Source: a bacterium YEK0313
Lineage (GTDB): Bacteria > Pseudomonadota > Alphaproteobacteria > Rhizobiales > Phreatobacteraceae
Reading direction: 5' to 3'
Length of the DNA stretch: 64,000 nt
Assembly (NCBI GenBank): GCA_000751295.2
Contig: CCMO02000001.1
Coordinates: 1,475,501-1,539,500, forward strand
Positions 1 through 9,696 of this stretch are shown piece after piece. The notes below the pieces were generated by a model that was given only the letters and a program-made list of their open reading frames with translations, made no database searches and was not told where the DNA came from. Numbering within the stretch: position 1 is the stretch's first letter; each line of letters starts with the position of its first letter. Position numbers and translations under genes: made by a program.

Positions 1-601
1 TCTCCTCCTGGTTCATGCCGGCCATCGGCTCGTCGAGGATCAGGAAGCGCGGCTCGGCGACCAGCGCGCGGGCAAGCTCGACGCGCTTCTGCAGGCCGAG
101 CGGGATGACGTCCACCGGCTCGTCGCGGATGTCCTGCAGCTGCATGAACTCGATGATCTCCTCGACGATCCGCCGGTTCGCCAGCTCCTCCTTCTGCGCC
201 CACCACCAGTAGAAGAAGGTGCCGAGCGCGCTCGGCCGCATGTGCACGTGGCGGCCGATCAAGATGTTGTCGAGCACGCTCATGCCCTTGAACAGGGCGA
301 GGTTCTGGAAGGTGCGCGCCACCCCGCGGCGCGCCACCATATGCGGCGCGACATGGGTGATGTTCTCGCCGAACAGCGTGACGCTGCCGGCATCCGGCGG
401 ATAGAAGCCGGTGACGACATTGACGAGCGTCGTCTTGCCGCTGCCGTTCGGCCCGACCAGGCCGAAGATCTCGCCCTCGCGCACATCGAGGGACGCTCCC
501 TTCAACGCCTTCAGGCCACCGAAGGAGCGCTCGATGTCGCGGCAGGCCAGCACCACCGGGCGGTCGGACGGGGACGGAATGTCGATGCCGGTTCTGTCCA
601 T
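1..601 (-). CDS. livG: Branched-chain amino acid-type ABC transporter ATP-binding protein (LivG-like), 3' end cut by window edge
   Basis: This is the first 200 residues of an ABC ATPase of the LivG type, which powers uptake of branched-chain amino acids or related acids at the inner membrane. Visible motifs are Walker A GPNGSGKT, the Q-loop in the segment VARTFQN, a signature-like PLGLQKRVELARAL and Walker B FLILDEPMAGMN. The two consecutive phenylalanines and three tryptophans near residues 140-145 sit in the LivG-specific insertion. The ATG at 601 lies 8 bp after the carboxyltransferase stop, so it appears to be the last visible gene of the TetR-carboxylase operon. Other Liv subunits probably continue beyond the left edge. 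The link to the carboxylase suggests import of a branched or terpenoid acid, but this is inference. Confidence 0.9.
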   Translation of the reverse strand, partial: MDRTGIDIPSPSDRPVVLACRDIERSFGGLKALKGASLDVREGEIFGLVGPNGSGKTTLVNVVTGFYPPDAGSVTLFGENITHVAPHMVARRGVARTFQNLALFKGMSVLDNILIGRHVHMRPSALGTFFYWWWAQKEELANRRIVEEIIEFMQLQDIRDEPVDVIPLGLQKRVELARALVAEPRFLILDEPMAGMNQEE

Positions 602-609
602 GGCACGCC

Positions 610-2217
610 TCACATCCTGAAGACGCCGTAATGGGGATCCTGTCCTGGCGCATTGAGCGCCGCGGACAGGGCGATGGCCAGCGCATTGCGGGTGTCGACG
701 GGATCGAGAATGCCGTCGTCCCAGATTTCCGAGGTGGAATAATAGGCGCTCGACTGGCGCCGGTATTCCTCCAGGATCGGCTCGCGGATCGCGGCGATGC
801 CGGCAGCGTCGAGCGCCTCGCCCTGACGCGCGAGCTGGCGGATCTTGATGTCGGCAAGCACGTTGGACGCCTGTTCGGCGCCCATCACCGAAATCTGGCT
901 CTGCGGCCACATGAACAGGAAGCGCGGGTCGAAGGCGCGTCCCGACATGCCGTAATTGCCGGCGCCGAACGAGCCGTTGACCACCACGGTGATCTTCGGC
1001 ACCTCCAGGCCCGACACCGCCATGATCATCTTGGCGCCGTCCTTGGTGATGCCGCGATGCTCGTATTCGCGCCCGACCATGTAGCCGGTGATGTTCTGCA
1101 GGAACAGGACCGGCGTACGGTTCTGGTCGCAGAGCTGCATGAAATGGGCGCCCTTCAGCGCGCTGTCGTTGAACAGCACGCCATTGTTGGCGAGGATGCC
1201 GACCGGGCAGCCCCAGATATGGGCGAAGCCACAGACCAGCGTCGTGCCATAGGCCGGCTGGTATTCGTGGAAGCGGCTGCCGTCGACCATGCGGGCGATC
1301 ACCTCGCGCATGTCGAACTGCACCTTGATGTCGCGCGGGATGACGCCGTAGAGCTCGTCCGGGTCATAGGCCGGAGGCTCGGGACTGGCCCATTGGAGGG
1401 CCGCCTTGGCCCGCTTCGGAAAGGTGCCGACGATCTCGCGCGCGATCGCGATGGCATGGCGCTCGCTGGTCGCGGGATAGTCGGCCGTGCCGGAAATGCG
1501 GGTATGAACGTCGGCGCCGCCGAGCTCGTCCACCGTCACCTCCTCGCCGGTCGCGGCCTTCACCAGCGGCGGGCCGCCGAGGAAGATCGCGCCCGTTCCC
1601 TTGACGATGACATTGTATTCGCTGAGCGCCGGCACATAGGCGCCGCCCGCGGTGCAATGGCCGAGCACGATCGCCACCTGCGGCACGCCCATCTTCGACA
1701 ACGTCGCCTGGTTGCGGAAGATGCGGCCGGCGAGATAGCGGTCGCCGAAGAGTTCGGCCTGCAGCGGCAGGAAGCCGCCGGCGCTGTCGCACAGATGCAC
1801 CACCGGCAGGCGGTTCTCGATGGCGATGTCGAGCGTGCGGACGATCTTCTTCACCGACAGCGGATACCAGGCGCCGCCCTTCACGCTGGCATCGTCGGCG
1901 TGGATGATCACCTCGCGGCCGGAGACGATGCCGATGCCGGAGACGATGCCGGCCCCCGGCACGTCGCCGCCATAGGCTTCGCCCGCCGCCAGCGTCGACA
2001 GTTCCAGGAACGGCGTGCCGGGGTCGAGCAGGGCCTCGATCCGGTCGCGCACGAACATCTTGTCCTGCCGCGCGAGCCGCTGCAGGTCCCGTTCGGGCCG
2101 GACCAGCCGGGCTTCGCGCTGGCGCTCCTTCAGCGCCGCGGCGAGGCCCTTGTTGTGCGCGAGATTGGCCAGGAACTCGGAAGAGCGTGTATCGAGCGAC
2201 GAAACGATCTTGCGCAT
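610..2217 (-). CDS. Acyl-CoA carboxylase beta subunit (carboxyltransferase; MccB/AtuC/LiuB type)
   Basis: A 535-residue carboxyltransferase that moves the carboxyl group from carboxybiotin to an acyl-CoA. The length and the motifs KGGAWYPL, CDSAGGFLPLQ, GSF/GAGNYGM and GGPPLVKAATGE are those of methylcrotonyl-CoA or geranyl-CoA carboxylase beta chains rather than acetyl-CoA carboxylase. The gene follows the biotin carrier with 1 bp between them and lies in the order TetR-BC-BCCP-CT. Next to an AtuA/DUF1446 gene, an IVD-like dehydrogenase and two enoyl-CoA hydratases, the substrate is probably a branched 2-enoyl-CoA. I cannot separate 3-methylcrotonyl-CoA from geranyl-CoA by eye. Confidence 0.9.
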   Translation of the reverse strand: MRKIVSSLDTRSSEFLANLAHNKGLAAALKERQREARLVRPERDLQRLARQDKMFVRDRIEALLDPGTPFLELSTLAAGEAYGGDVPGAGIVSGIGIVSGREVIIHADDASVKGGAWYPLSVKKIVRTLDIAIENRLPVVHLCDSAGGFLPLQAELFGDRYLAGRIFRNQATLSKMGVPQVAIVLGHCTAGGAYVPALSEYNVIVKGTGAIFLGGPPLVKAATGEEVTVDELGGADVHTRISGTADYPATSERHAIAIAREIVGTFPKRAKAALQWASPEPPAYDPDELYGVIPRDIKVQFDMREVIARMVDGSRFHEYQPAYGTTLVCGFAHIWGCPVGILANNGVLFNDSALKGAHFMQLCDQNRTPVLFLQNITGYMVGREYEHRGITKDGAKMIMAVSGLEVPKITVVVNGSFGAGNYGMSGRAFDPRFLFMWPQSQISVMGAEQASNVLADIKIRQLARQGEALDAAGIAAIREPILEEYRRQSSAYYSTSEIWDDGILDPVDTRNALAIALSAALNAPGQDPHYGVFRM

Positions 2218-2218
2218 G

Positions 2219-2719
2219 TCAGGCCTCGTTCGCGGACAGGCTGACCAGCGGCGCGTCCCGGTCGAAGGTCTGGCCTTCGCTCACATGGACCGCCTCGACC
2301 CGGCCGTCGTGCCAGGCACGGATCGTCGTCTCGAGCTTCATGCTTTCGATGACGACCAGCGGATCGCCCGAAGCGACCGTGTCGCCGGCAGCGACCGCGA
2401 CGCGCACCACCGTGCCCGGCATGGGCGCGCGCGCCGTGTCGGCGCCGCCGCCCGCCTCGGTCTCGGCGAAGCGCCGCGCCGGGTCGAGATGGCGGATCGT
2501 GTGGCCGCGGCCGTCGAGATGGACGTGGATAAGCTCTCCCTCCACCGCCACCACGATCGGCTGGCTGAGACCGTCGACGGTCAGCACGCGCCGCGGCGAC
2601 GGCCCCTCGGACAGCGCGATCCGCGCCGTCCCGTCGGGTCCGTGCAGCCGGTAGGCTTCGCCGTCGCGGCCGAGCCAGAGCTCGATCTCGGAACCGGCAA
2701 TGTCGAAGGCATGGCGCAT
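2219..2719 (-). CDS. Biotin carboxyl carrier protein with BT-like N-terminal region (split-off C-terminus of an acyl-CoA carboxylase alpha subunit)
   Basis: A 166-residue protein. Residues about 95-160 form a biotinyl domain with the biotinylation motif ESMKLE (the lysine carries biotin) preceded by the APMPGTV segment. The first 90 residues look like the BT linker domain that joins BC and BCCP in single-chain MCC or geranyl-CoA carboxylase alpha subunits. The ATG at 2719 is 2 bp from the stop of the biotin carboxylase gene, and together they add up to about 659 residues, the usual length of the fused alpha chain. The start is an ATG close behind the upstream stop, so translation is probably coupled. 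Confidence 0.88.
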   Translation of the reverse strand: MRHAFDIAGSEIELWLGRDGEAYRLHGPDGTARIALSEGPSPRRVLTVDGLSQPIVVAVEGELIHVHLDGRGHTIRHLDPARRFAETEAGGGADTARAPMPGTVVRVAVAAGDTVASGDPLVVIESMKLETTIRAWHDGRVEAVHVSEGQTFDRDAPLVSLSANEA

Positions 2720-2721
2720 CG

Positions 2722-4199
<1,478 letters not shown>

Positions 4200-4203
<4 letters not shown>

Positions 4204-4817
4204 TGGTCGGATCCCGTTTCTGGCCGTGCCGCCAGGCCGTAGCGCAGCAGCTCGACGAGATTGCGCGCGGTGGCGTCGACGTCGAGCGGCCGGCCGTTCA
4301 CCGCGGCCCAGGAGCGGTGCTCGATGGCGCCGAAGATGACGTCGCGCACCAGGCGGATGTCGATGTCGCCGCGCACCTCGCCATTGGCGACGCCGTCCTC
4401 GATGATGCGCACGAGGATCGAGGTATAGCGCCGGTTCAGCTCGTGGACGGGCGAACCCTGATAGTCGCTGGCGGTCCGGACCTCCGAGATGAAGAGCCGG
4501 CAAAGGTCCGCGTCGGCGACGAAGGCGAAGAGATGGCGATGGATGAGGTCGTGCAGGCGGGTCTCGAACGGCGCGTCGCGGCTGGCGATGATCTCGAGGT
4601 CGACCATCGTCCGTTCGTAGAAGGCGCGCAGCACCTCGTTCAGGAGGTCGCGCTTGCCCTGGAAATAGCGATAGGCGAGGCCATCCGAAATGCCGGCGGC
4701 GCGGGCGATGTCGGCGATCGAGGTCGCCTCGAAACCCTTTTCGGCAAAGACCTGCTTGGCCGCGGCCAGGATCGAGTCGCGCCGATCCTGCATCCGTTTC
4801 GCGCTGATCACAGGCAT
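4200..4817 (-). CDS. TetR/AcrR family regulator, probable repressor of the carboxylase/acyl-CoA dehydrogenase cluster
   Basis: A 205-residue TetR protein with an N-terminal helix-turn-helix (about residues 10-55: RDSILAAAKQVFAEKGF, TSIADIARAAGIS, AYRYFQGKRDLL) and a C-terminal effector domain. The start MPVISAKR at 4817 is preferred; an upstream ATG at 4883 would add an arginine-rich tail unlike the family. It overlaps the biotin carboxylase gene by 4 bp and is divergent from the acyl-CoA dehydrogenase. The shared region holds a perfect palindrome at 4920-4932 that recurs at 7080-7092, so it probably represses both divergent transcripts until an acyl-CoA ligand binds. This parallels AtuR/LiuR-like control, by inference. 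Confidence 0.88.
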
Positions 4818-4909
4818 GGGCGCGCCTGAGCCGCGGCGAGGCCGCGCCAGTCCCTGAGCATGATGTCCTCCCCGGAGCGCCACTCGTTTTCTGTCGGGCG
4901 CTTGCCAAG

Positions 4910-4946
4910 TTGACCATAGTGAATATTATTCATTGAAGCCTGTCAA
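4910..4946. promoter_or_regulatory. Divergent promoter region with TetR-type operator TGAATATTATTCA (4920-4932)
   Basis: A 13-bp palindrome with 6-bp arms around one base lies at 4920-4932. It is flanked by TTGACC on the plus strand (4910-4915) and TTGACA on the minus strand (4946-4941), both good -35 candidates. The -10 boxes are not clear. A near-identical palindrome occurs at 7080-7092. Confidence 0.65.
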
Positions 4947-4983
4947 CACGCCGCAACGGCGAAAACGTCCTGGGGAGGACACC

Positions 4984-6186
4984 ATGGAGACGAGCGCGAT
5001 CGATGGTCGCAACAGCAGGATTCCGGCCTTCGATCTGACCTCCGAGCAGCACGAGGTGCTTGATCTCGCCTCGCGTTTCGCACGCGACGAACTGCTGCCG
5101 CTGCAGCAGAGGATGGACGACGAGGAATGGTGGCCGCCGGAGGCGATGCCGGCCCTCGCCGGCATGGGCTTCCTTGGCGTCACCGTACCCGAGGAACTCG
5201 GCGGCAGCGGCGCGGACTTCTTCACCTCGGCGCTGATCACGCAAGGGCTGGCGCGCTACAACCCGGCGGTCGCCCTGTCCTATGTCGCGCACGAAAATCT
5301 CTGCCTCAACAACATTGCCCGCAATGCCGGCGCCGACCTCAGGCGGCGCATCGTGCCGGGGCTCTGCGACGGCTCGAAGATCGGCGCGCTCGGCCTGACC
5401 GAGCCAGGCGCCGGCTCCGACGCCCTGGGTTCGATGGCGACCACCGCGACGCGTGACGGCGACAGCTATGTGCTGAACGGCCGCAAGCTGTTCATCACCA
5501 ACGGGCCGGTGGCCGATGTGGTGCTGGTCTATGCCAAGACCGACAAGGCGCGCGGCGCCAAGGGCATTTCCGCCTTCGTGGTCGAGAAGGGCACACCGGG
5601 TTTCGCGGTCGCGCAGAAGCTCGACAAGATGGGCTTCCGCGGCTCGACGACCGCCGAGCTCACCTTCGACGATTGCCGGATCCCGGCGGCCAATCTGATC
5701 GGCACCGAGAACAACGGCGTCGCCGTGGTGATGAGCGGGCTCGACCTCGAACGTGCCATCGTCGCCATGATCAATGTCGGCATGGCCGAGCGCGCGCTGG
5801 AGCTTGCCATCGACTACGCCAAGACGCGCCAGCAGTTCGGCCGGCGGATCGGCGATTTCCAGCTCGTCCAGGGCAAGCTCGCCGACATGTATGTGACCGT
5901 CGAGGCGATGAAGTCGCTGTGCTACCGCACGCTCGCCGAGGCCAACGACCTGGCCGAGGGCGCGGGCGGACGCGGCGAGATCCACAAGGTCACCGCCGCC
6001 GCCATCATGTTCGCGGCGGAGGGCTGCTCCAGGGTGGTGGCCGACGCCGTGCAGATCTTCGGCGGCGCCGGCTATATGCGCGAGACCGAGGTCAACCGGC
6101 TCTACCGCGCCTCCAAGCTCCTGGAGATCGGCGCCGGCACCACGGAAGTGCGCAAGCTGATCATTGCGGGCGAGCTGCTGCGCTGA
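4984..6186 (+). CDS. Acyl-CoA dehydrogenase (isovaleryl-CoA/citronellyl-CoA dehydrogenase-like)
   Basis: A 400-residue FAD enzyme that introduces a 2,3-double bond into an acyl-CoA. The start METSAID at 4984 is preceded by GGGGAGGA at good spacing; an in-frame ATG at 4933 lies on the operator edge and is less likely. Visible motifs are LGLTEPGAGSD (flavin/substrate loop), the FITNG segment and the C-terminal EIGAGTTEVRK. As in isovaleryl-CoA and long-chain dehydrogenases, the MCAD-type glutamate (YEGT) is absent and the likely catalytic Glu is in the segment SGLDLER. In this cluster it should feed the carboxylase with a branched 2-enoyl-CoA. Confidence 0.92.
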   Translation: METSAIDGRNSRIPAFDLTSEQHEVLDLASRFARDELLPLQQRMDDEEWWPPEAMPALAGMGFLGVTVPEELGGSGADFFTSALITQGLARYNPAVALSYVAHENLCLNNIARNAGADLRRRIVPGLCDGSKIGALGLTEPGAGSDALGSMATTATRDGDSYVLNGRKLFITNGPVADVVLVYAKTDKARGAKGISAFVVEKGTPGFAVAQKLDKMGFRGSTTAELTFDDCRIPAANLIGTENNGVAVVMSGLDLERAIVAMINVGMAERALELAIDYAKTRQQFGRRIGDFQLVQGKLADMYVTVEAMKSLCYRTLAEANDLAEGAGGRGEIHKVTAAAIMFAAEGCSRVVADAVQIFGGAGYMRETEVNRLYRASKLLEIGAGTTEVRKLIIAGELLR

Positions 6187-6192
6187 GCGGCA

Positions 6193-6223
6193 GCGCCCCG
6201 CTTCAGGGTTCGAAGCGGGGCGC
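6193..6223. terminator. Bidirectional hairpin between convergent acyl-CoA dehydrogenase and enoyl-CoA hydratase genes
   Basis: A perfect 12-bp stem GCGCCCCGCTTC (6193-6204) pairs with 6212-6223 across a 7-nt loop. It lies just after the dehydrogenase stop and overlaps the hydratase stop codon. There is no long U tract, as is common in GC-rich genomes. Confidence 0.7.
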
Positions 6224-7021
6224 GCGGCGCTCGAGGAAGGCGGCAATGCCCTCCCGGAAGTCGGCCGTTCCGGCGCGCTCGACGAAGGATGCCTTTTCCG
6301 CCGCGAGCTGCGCGGCGAAGGTCGCCGTCACGGCATGATCGACGAGCCGCTTCACGGCGGCCGTCGCGCCATGGGCGCCGGCCGCGATGCGATGCGCCAG
6401 CGCCACGGCTTCGGCCTCGACCTCGCCCGGCGGCACGACGCGGTTGACGAGACCGAAGGCCAGCGCCGTCTTCGCGTCCATCGGCTCGTTCAGCAGCATC
6501 ACCTCCAGCGCGCGGCGGGGCCCGAGCAGCTGCGTCAGCGACCAGGTCGTGCCGCCGTCCGGGCTGGTCGCGATCTTCGTATAGGCCGACAGGAAGGTTG
6601 CATCGTCGCTGGCAATGCCGAGATCGCAGGCGAGCGCCAGGCCGAGGCCGCCGCCCGCCACCGGGCCCTGCAGCGCACCGATGACCGGCTGCGCCATGCC
6701 CCTGATCGCCAGCATGGTCGCATGGAAGAGATCGATCAGCCGGGCGGCCGCCTGCGGCGCGGCGGCGGGATCGGCATGGAATACGGTCAGATCGCCGCCG
6801 GCCATGAACGACCGGCCGGCGCCGGCGAGCACCACCGCCCTCACCGTCGCATCCGCCGAGAGGCGCTCGAAGGCGGCGAACAGCGCCTCGCCCATTGCGA
6901 TATCGAGCACATTGAGCTGCTTCGGCCGGTTGAGCCTGACGATGGCGACGGCGCCGTCGCGGGTGACGAGCACGGGCGTTTCGGCCGCGCCCTCTGCTGT
7001 TCCGGTGATGGGATCGGTCAT
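6203..7021 (-). CDS. Enoyl-CoA hydratase/isomerase family protein
   Basis: A 272-residue crotonase-fold protein starting at MTDPITGTAEG (7021). Motifs are the N-terminal LNRPKQLNVLD, the oxyanion-hole segment RSFMAGGDLTVF and the helix segment GPVAGGGLGLALACD. The acidic residue of the second catalytic position is replaced by D in the region AYTKIATSPDGG, so it may be hydratase or isomerase. It is divergent from a second hydratase gene, and the 84-bp gap holds the TetR-type operator copy. In Atu-like clusters such proteins hydrate glutaconyl-type intermediates after the carboxylase. Confidence 0.87.
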   Translation of the reverse strand: MTDPITGTAEGAAETPVLVTRDGAVAIVRLNRPKQLNVLDIAMGEALFAAFERLSADATVRAVVLAGAGRSFMAGGDLTVFHADPAAAPQAAARLIDLFHATMLAIRGMAQPVIGALQGPVAGGGLGLALACDLGIASDDATFLSAYTKIATSPDGGTTWSLTQLLGPRRALEVMLLNEPMDAKTALAFGLVNRVVPPGEVEAEAVALAHRIAAGAHGATAAVKRLVDHAVTATFAAQLAAEKASFVERAGTADFREGIAAFLERRAPRFEP

Positions 7022-7041
7022 GTTTCCTCGCAGCTCCGCCC

Positions 7042-7069
7042 TTGAACCCGTAGCGATTTCCGCTACAGT
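7042..7069 (+). promoter_or_regulatory. Sigma70-like promoter for the hydratase-AtuA-SDR operon
   Basis: TTGAAC at 7042-7047 and TACAGT at 7064-7069 are separated by 16 bp. This places the transcription start near 7076, directly beside the palindrome at 7080-7092, a geometry suited to repression. Confidence 0.55.
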
Positions 7070-7079
7070 CTCCCAAAAA

Positions 7080-7092
7080 TGAATATCATTCA
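7080..7092. promoter_or_regulatory. Second TetR-type operator TGAATATCATTCA
   Basis: This palindrome (5-bp arms around 3 bp) differs at one base from the one at 4920-4932. It sits between two divergent enoyl-CoA hydratase genes, and the same local TetR protein probably binds both. Confidence 0.65.
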
Positions 7093-7105
7093 ATGGGAGA
7101 AAACG

Positions 7106-7885
7106 ATGACCGAGGTCCGTGTCGAGACACGCGGGCAGGCGCTGTGGCTCACCATCGATCGTGAGGACAAGCGCAACGCCCTCGACGATGCCGTGCTGCG
7201 GGACCTGACTGCGGGCGTCAGCAGCGCCGGCGATCGGCCGGGCATCCGCGCCGTGGTGATCACCGGCGCCGGCGCCAAGGTCTTCTGCGCCGGCGGCAAC
7301 CTGAAGCAGGATGCCGAAGGCGACCCGTTCCGGGTCGACCCGAACCGGCTCGACAATCCGGTCGCCGATCTCCTGCGCGCCATCGAGGACTGTCCCGTCG
7401 CCACCATCGCGCGGGTCAACGGCCACGCGCTCGGCGGCGGCTTCGGCCTCGTCTGCGCCTGCGACTTCGCGGTCGCTGCCGACCATGCCCGGCTGGGCAC
7501 GCCCGAGATTACGCTCGGCCTGTTCCCCTTGATGATCCTGCCCTCGATCCTGCGCGTCCTGTCGCGGCGCGACGCGACCCGGCTTGCCGTCACCGGCAAG
7601 CCGATCTCGGCGGCCGAGGCGGAGGCGATCGGCGCCGTCACCCGCGCCGTGCCGGCAGCAGACCTCGACGCGGCCGTCGATGCGCTGGTCGCCGACATAG
7701 CCTGCGGCGCCCCCACCGCCATGCGCTTCGGCCGCCGCGCGCTCAACACCATTGCCGAGATGCCCTATCTCGCCGGCCTCGAATATGCCCAGCGCGTGCT
7801 GCCGCTGCTCGCCCGGACCGACGACGCGGTCGAGGGATTCAAGGCCTTCAACGAACGCCGCAAGCCGAACTGGGTGACGCCATGA
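7106..7885 (+). CDS. Enoyl-CoA hydratase/isomerase family protein
   Basis: A 259-residue crotonase-family protein. The start MTEVRVETRG at 7106 follows GGGAGA at good spacing; the upstream ATG at 7079 lies within the operator and is unlikely. Motifs are IDREDKRNALDD, the oxyanion segment KVFCAGGNLKQD, GHALGGGFGLVCACD and GTPEITLGLFP, where E occupies a catalytic acid position. Its stop overlaps the AtuA-like start (ATGA). It probably hydrates a branched enoyl- or glutaconyl-CoA, like LiuC or AtuE, but the exact substrate is not shown. Confidence 0.88.
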   Translation: MTEVRVETRGQALWLTIDREDKRNALDDAVLRDLTAGVSSAGDRPGIRAVVITGAGAKVFCAGGNLKQDAEGDPFRVDPNRLDNPVADLLRAIEDCPVATIARVNGHALGGGFGLVCACDFAVAADHARLGTPEITLGLFPLMILPSILRVLSRRDATRLAVTGKPISAAEAEAIGAVTRAVPAADLDAAVDALVADIACGAPTAMRFGRRALNTIAEMPYLAGLEYAQRVLPLLARTDDAVEGFKAFNERRKPNWVTP

Positions 7886-9696
7886 CCGAACCGGCAAGAA
7901 CCGTTCGCATCGGCTGCGCCTCGGGCTTCTGGGGCGACACGCCGGCCGGTGCCCGCCAGCTCGTCGAACGCGGCGCGATCGACTATCTCGTCTTCGACTA
8001 TCTCGCCGAGATCACGCTTGCCCTGCTCGCCCGCATCCGGGCGAAGAAACCCGAGCTCGGCTTCGTGCCCGACTTCGTCGAGACCGTCGCCGGCCTGCTG
8101 CCGGAGATCGCCTCGCGCGGCATCAAGGTGGTCTCCAATGGCGGCGGCATGAACCCGCAGGCGGCCGGCGCCGAACTGAGCCGGCGCGCCGCCGCGCTCG
8201 GCCTCAGCCTGAAGATCGCGGTGGTCACCGGCGACGATCTGCTGCCGCGCATCGAGATGCTGCGCGACCGCGGCATCCGCGAAATGTTCACCGGGGCGCC
8301 GATGCCCGAGCGGTTCGCCAGCGCCAACGCCTATCTCGGCGCCGGCCCGATCGCCATTGCGCTCGGTCTCGGCGCCGACATCGTGGTGACCGGGCGCTGC
8401 GTCGATTCGGCCGTCACGCTCGGCGCGCTCATGCATGAATTCGGCTGGACCGCGACCGACTATGACCGTCTCGCGGGCGGCAGCCTTGCCGGCCACCTGC
8501 TGGAATGCGGCGCCCAGGCGACCGGCGGCCTCGCCACCGACTGGGCCGAGGTGCCCGACTGGGACGATATGGGCTTCCCGATCGCCGAATGCCGGGCCGA
8601 CGGCACCTTCGTCATCACCAAGCCGCCGGCAACCGGCGGCCTCGTCGCCCCGCTCACCGTCGCCGAGCAGATGCTCTACGAGATCGGCGACCCCGCCGCC
8701 TATCTGCTGCCCGACGTCGCCTGCGACTTCCGCGGCGTGACCATGGTCCAGGACGGTCCCGACCGCGTCGCCGTGGCCGGCGCGCGCGGCCGTCCGCCGA
8801 CCGGCACGCTGAAGGTGAGCGCGACCTATCCCGACGGCTTCCGCACCATGGGCACGGTGACCATTGCCGGCCGCGACGCCGCGCCGAAAGCCCGGCGCAC
8901 GGGCGAGGCGATCATCGCGCGGGCGCGCCGGCTCGTCGCCCAGGCCGGCCTCGCCGATTTCTCGGAAACCTCGATCGAGGTGCTGGGCAGCGAAGCGACC
9001 TATGGCGCCGAGGCCCGGCCCGAGGCGGCCGCCGCCCGCGAGGTCGTGCTCAAGATCGGCGCGCGCCATCCGAGCGAAGCCGCGCTCGCCATTCTCGCCC
9101 GCGAGATCGCGCCCGCCGCCACTGCCATGGCGCAGGGCCTGACCGGGTTCTTCGCCGGCCGCCCGGGCGTGCAGCCCGTGCTGCGTGGCTTCTCCTTCCT
9201 GCTGCCGGCGGGCGAGGTCGCCGCCAGGGTCGCCATCGATGGCCAGAGCGTCGACCTGCCGGCTGCCGAGCCGGCAAGGCTCGCGGAGCCGCAGGCACCA
9301 TTCCCGGCCCTGCCCACCGACGCGCCGCCGGCCGATGCGGCGGCGGCGGTGCCGCTCGTCGCACTCGCGGTCGGACGCAGCGGCGACAAGGGCAATACCG
9401 CCAATATCGGCGTCATCGCGCGCAAGGCCGAATACCTGCCGTTCATCCGCGCCGCGCTGACACCCGAGCGCATTGCCGCCTATTTCCGCCAGACCGGCGT
9501 CACCCGGGTCGAGCGCTTCGACCTGCCGGGCACGCATGCGCTCAACTTCGTGCTGCACGACTGCCTCGGCGGCGGCGGCGTCGCTTCGCTGCGGATCGAC
9601 CCGCAGGGCAAGGCCTTCGCCCAGATGCTGATGGATATCGCCATTCCCGTGCCGGCCGGGCTTGCCGCATCCCTGACCGACAGGAGCCGCGCATGA
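7882..9696 (+). CDS. Acyclic terpene utilization AtuA family protein (DUF1446)
   Basis: A 604-residue protein of the AtuA/DUF1446 family, recognised from the N-terminus IGCASGFWGDTPAGA, the region ISNGG-like KVVSNGGGMNP, GRCVDSAVTLG and the C-terminal segment AVGRSGDKGNTANIG. The family has a large N-terminal part (about 1-450) and a smaller C-terminal domain (about 490-600). Its biochemical role is unresolved, but it is needed for growth on citronellol and geraniol in pseudomonads and is also found in other acyl-CoA carboxylase clusters. It overlaps the genes before and after it by 4 bp each, so it is made with a hydratase and an SDR. Confidence 0.88.
   Translation: MTEPARTVRIGCASGFWGDTPAGARQLVERGAIDYLVFDYLAEITLALLARIRAKKPELGFVPDFVETVAGLLPEIASRGIKVVSNGGGMNPQAAGAELSRRAAALGLSLKIAVVTGDDLLPRIEMLRDRGIREMFTGAPMPERFASANAYLGAGPIAIALGLGADIVVTGRCVDSAVTLGALMHEFGWTATDYDRLAGGSLAGHLLECGAQATGGLATDWAEVPDWDDMGFPIAECRADGTFVITKPPATGGLVAPLTVAEQMLYEIGDPAAYLLPDVACDFRGVTMVQDGPDRVAVAGARGRPPTGTLKVSATYPDGFRTMGTVTIAGRDAAPKARRTGEAIIARARRLVAQAGLADFSETSIEVLGSEATYGAEARPEAAAAREVVLKIGARHPSEAALAILAREIAPAATAMAQGLTGFFAGRPGVQPVLRGFSFLLPAGEVAARVAIDGQSVDLPAAEPARLAEPQAPFPALPTDAPPADAAAAVPLVALAVGRSGDKGNTANIGVIARKAEYLPFIRAALTPERIAAYFRQTGVTRVERFDLPGTHALNFVLHDCLGGGGVASLRIDPQGKAFAQMLMDIAIPVPAGLAASLTDRSRA

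Noticed and set aside
631..2244. Open frame antisense to the carboxyltransferase
   Set aside because: Opposite strand has a full-length, motif-rich carboxyltransferase.
4883..4917. Upstream starts for the TetR and biotin carboxylase frames
   Set aside because: They add arginine-rich tails without similarity to the families; the internal starts give normal N-termini.
7079..7105. Start of the second hydratase at ATG 7079
   Set aside because: It lies in the operator palindrome and lacks a ribosome site, while ATG 7106 has one.
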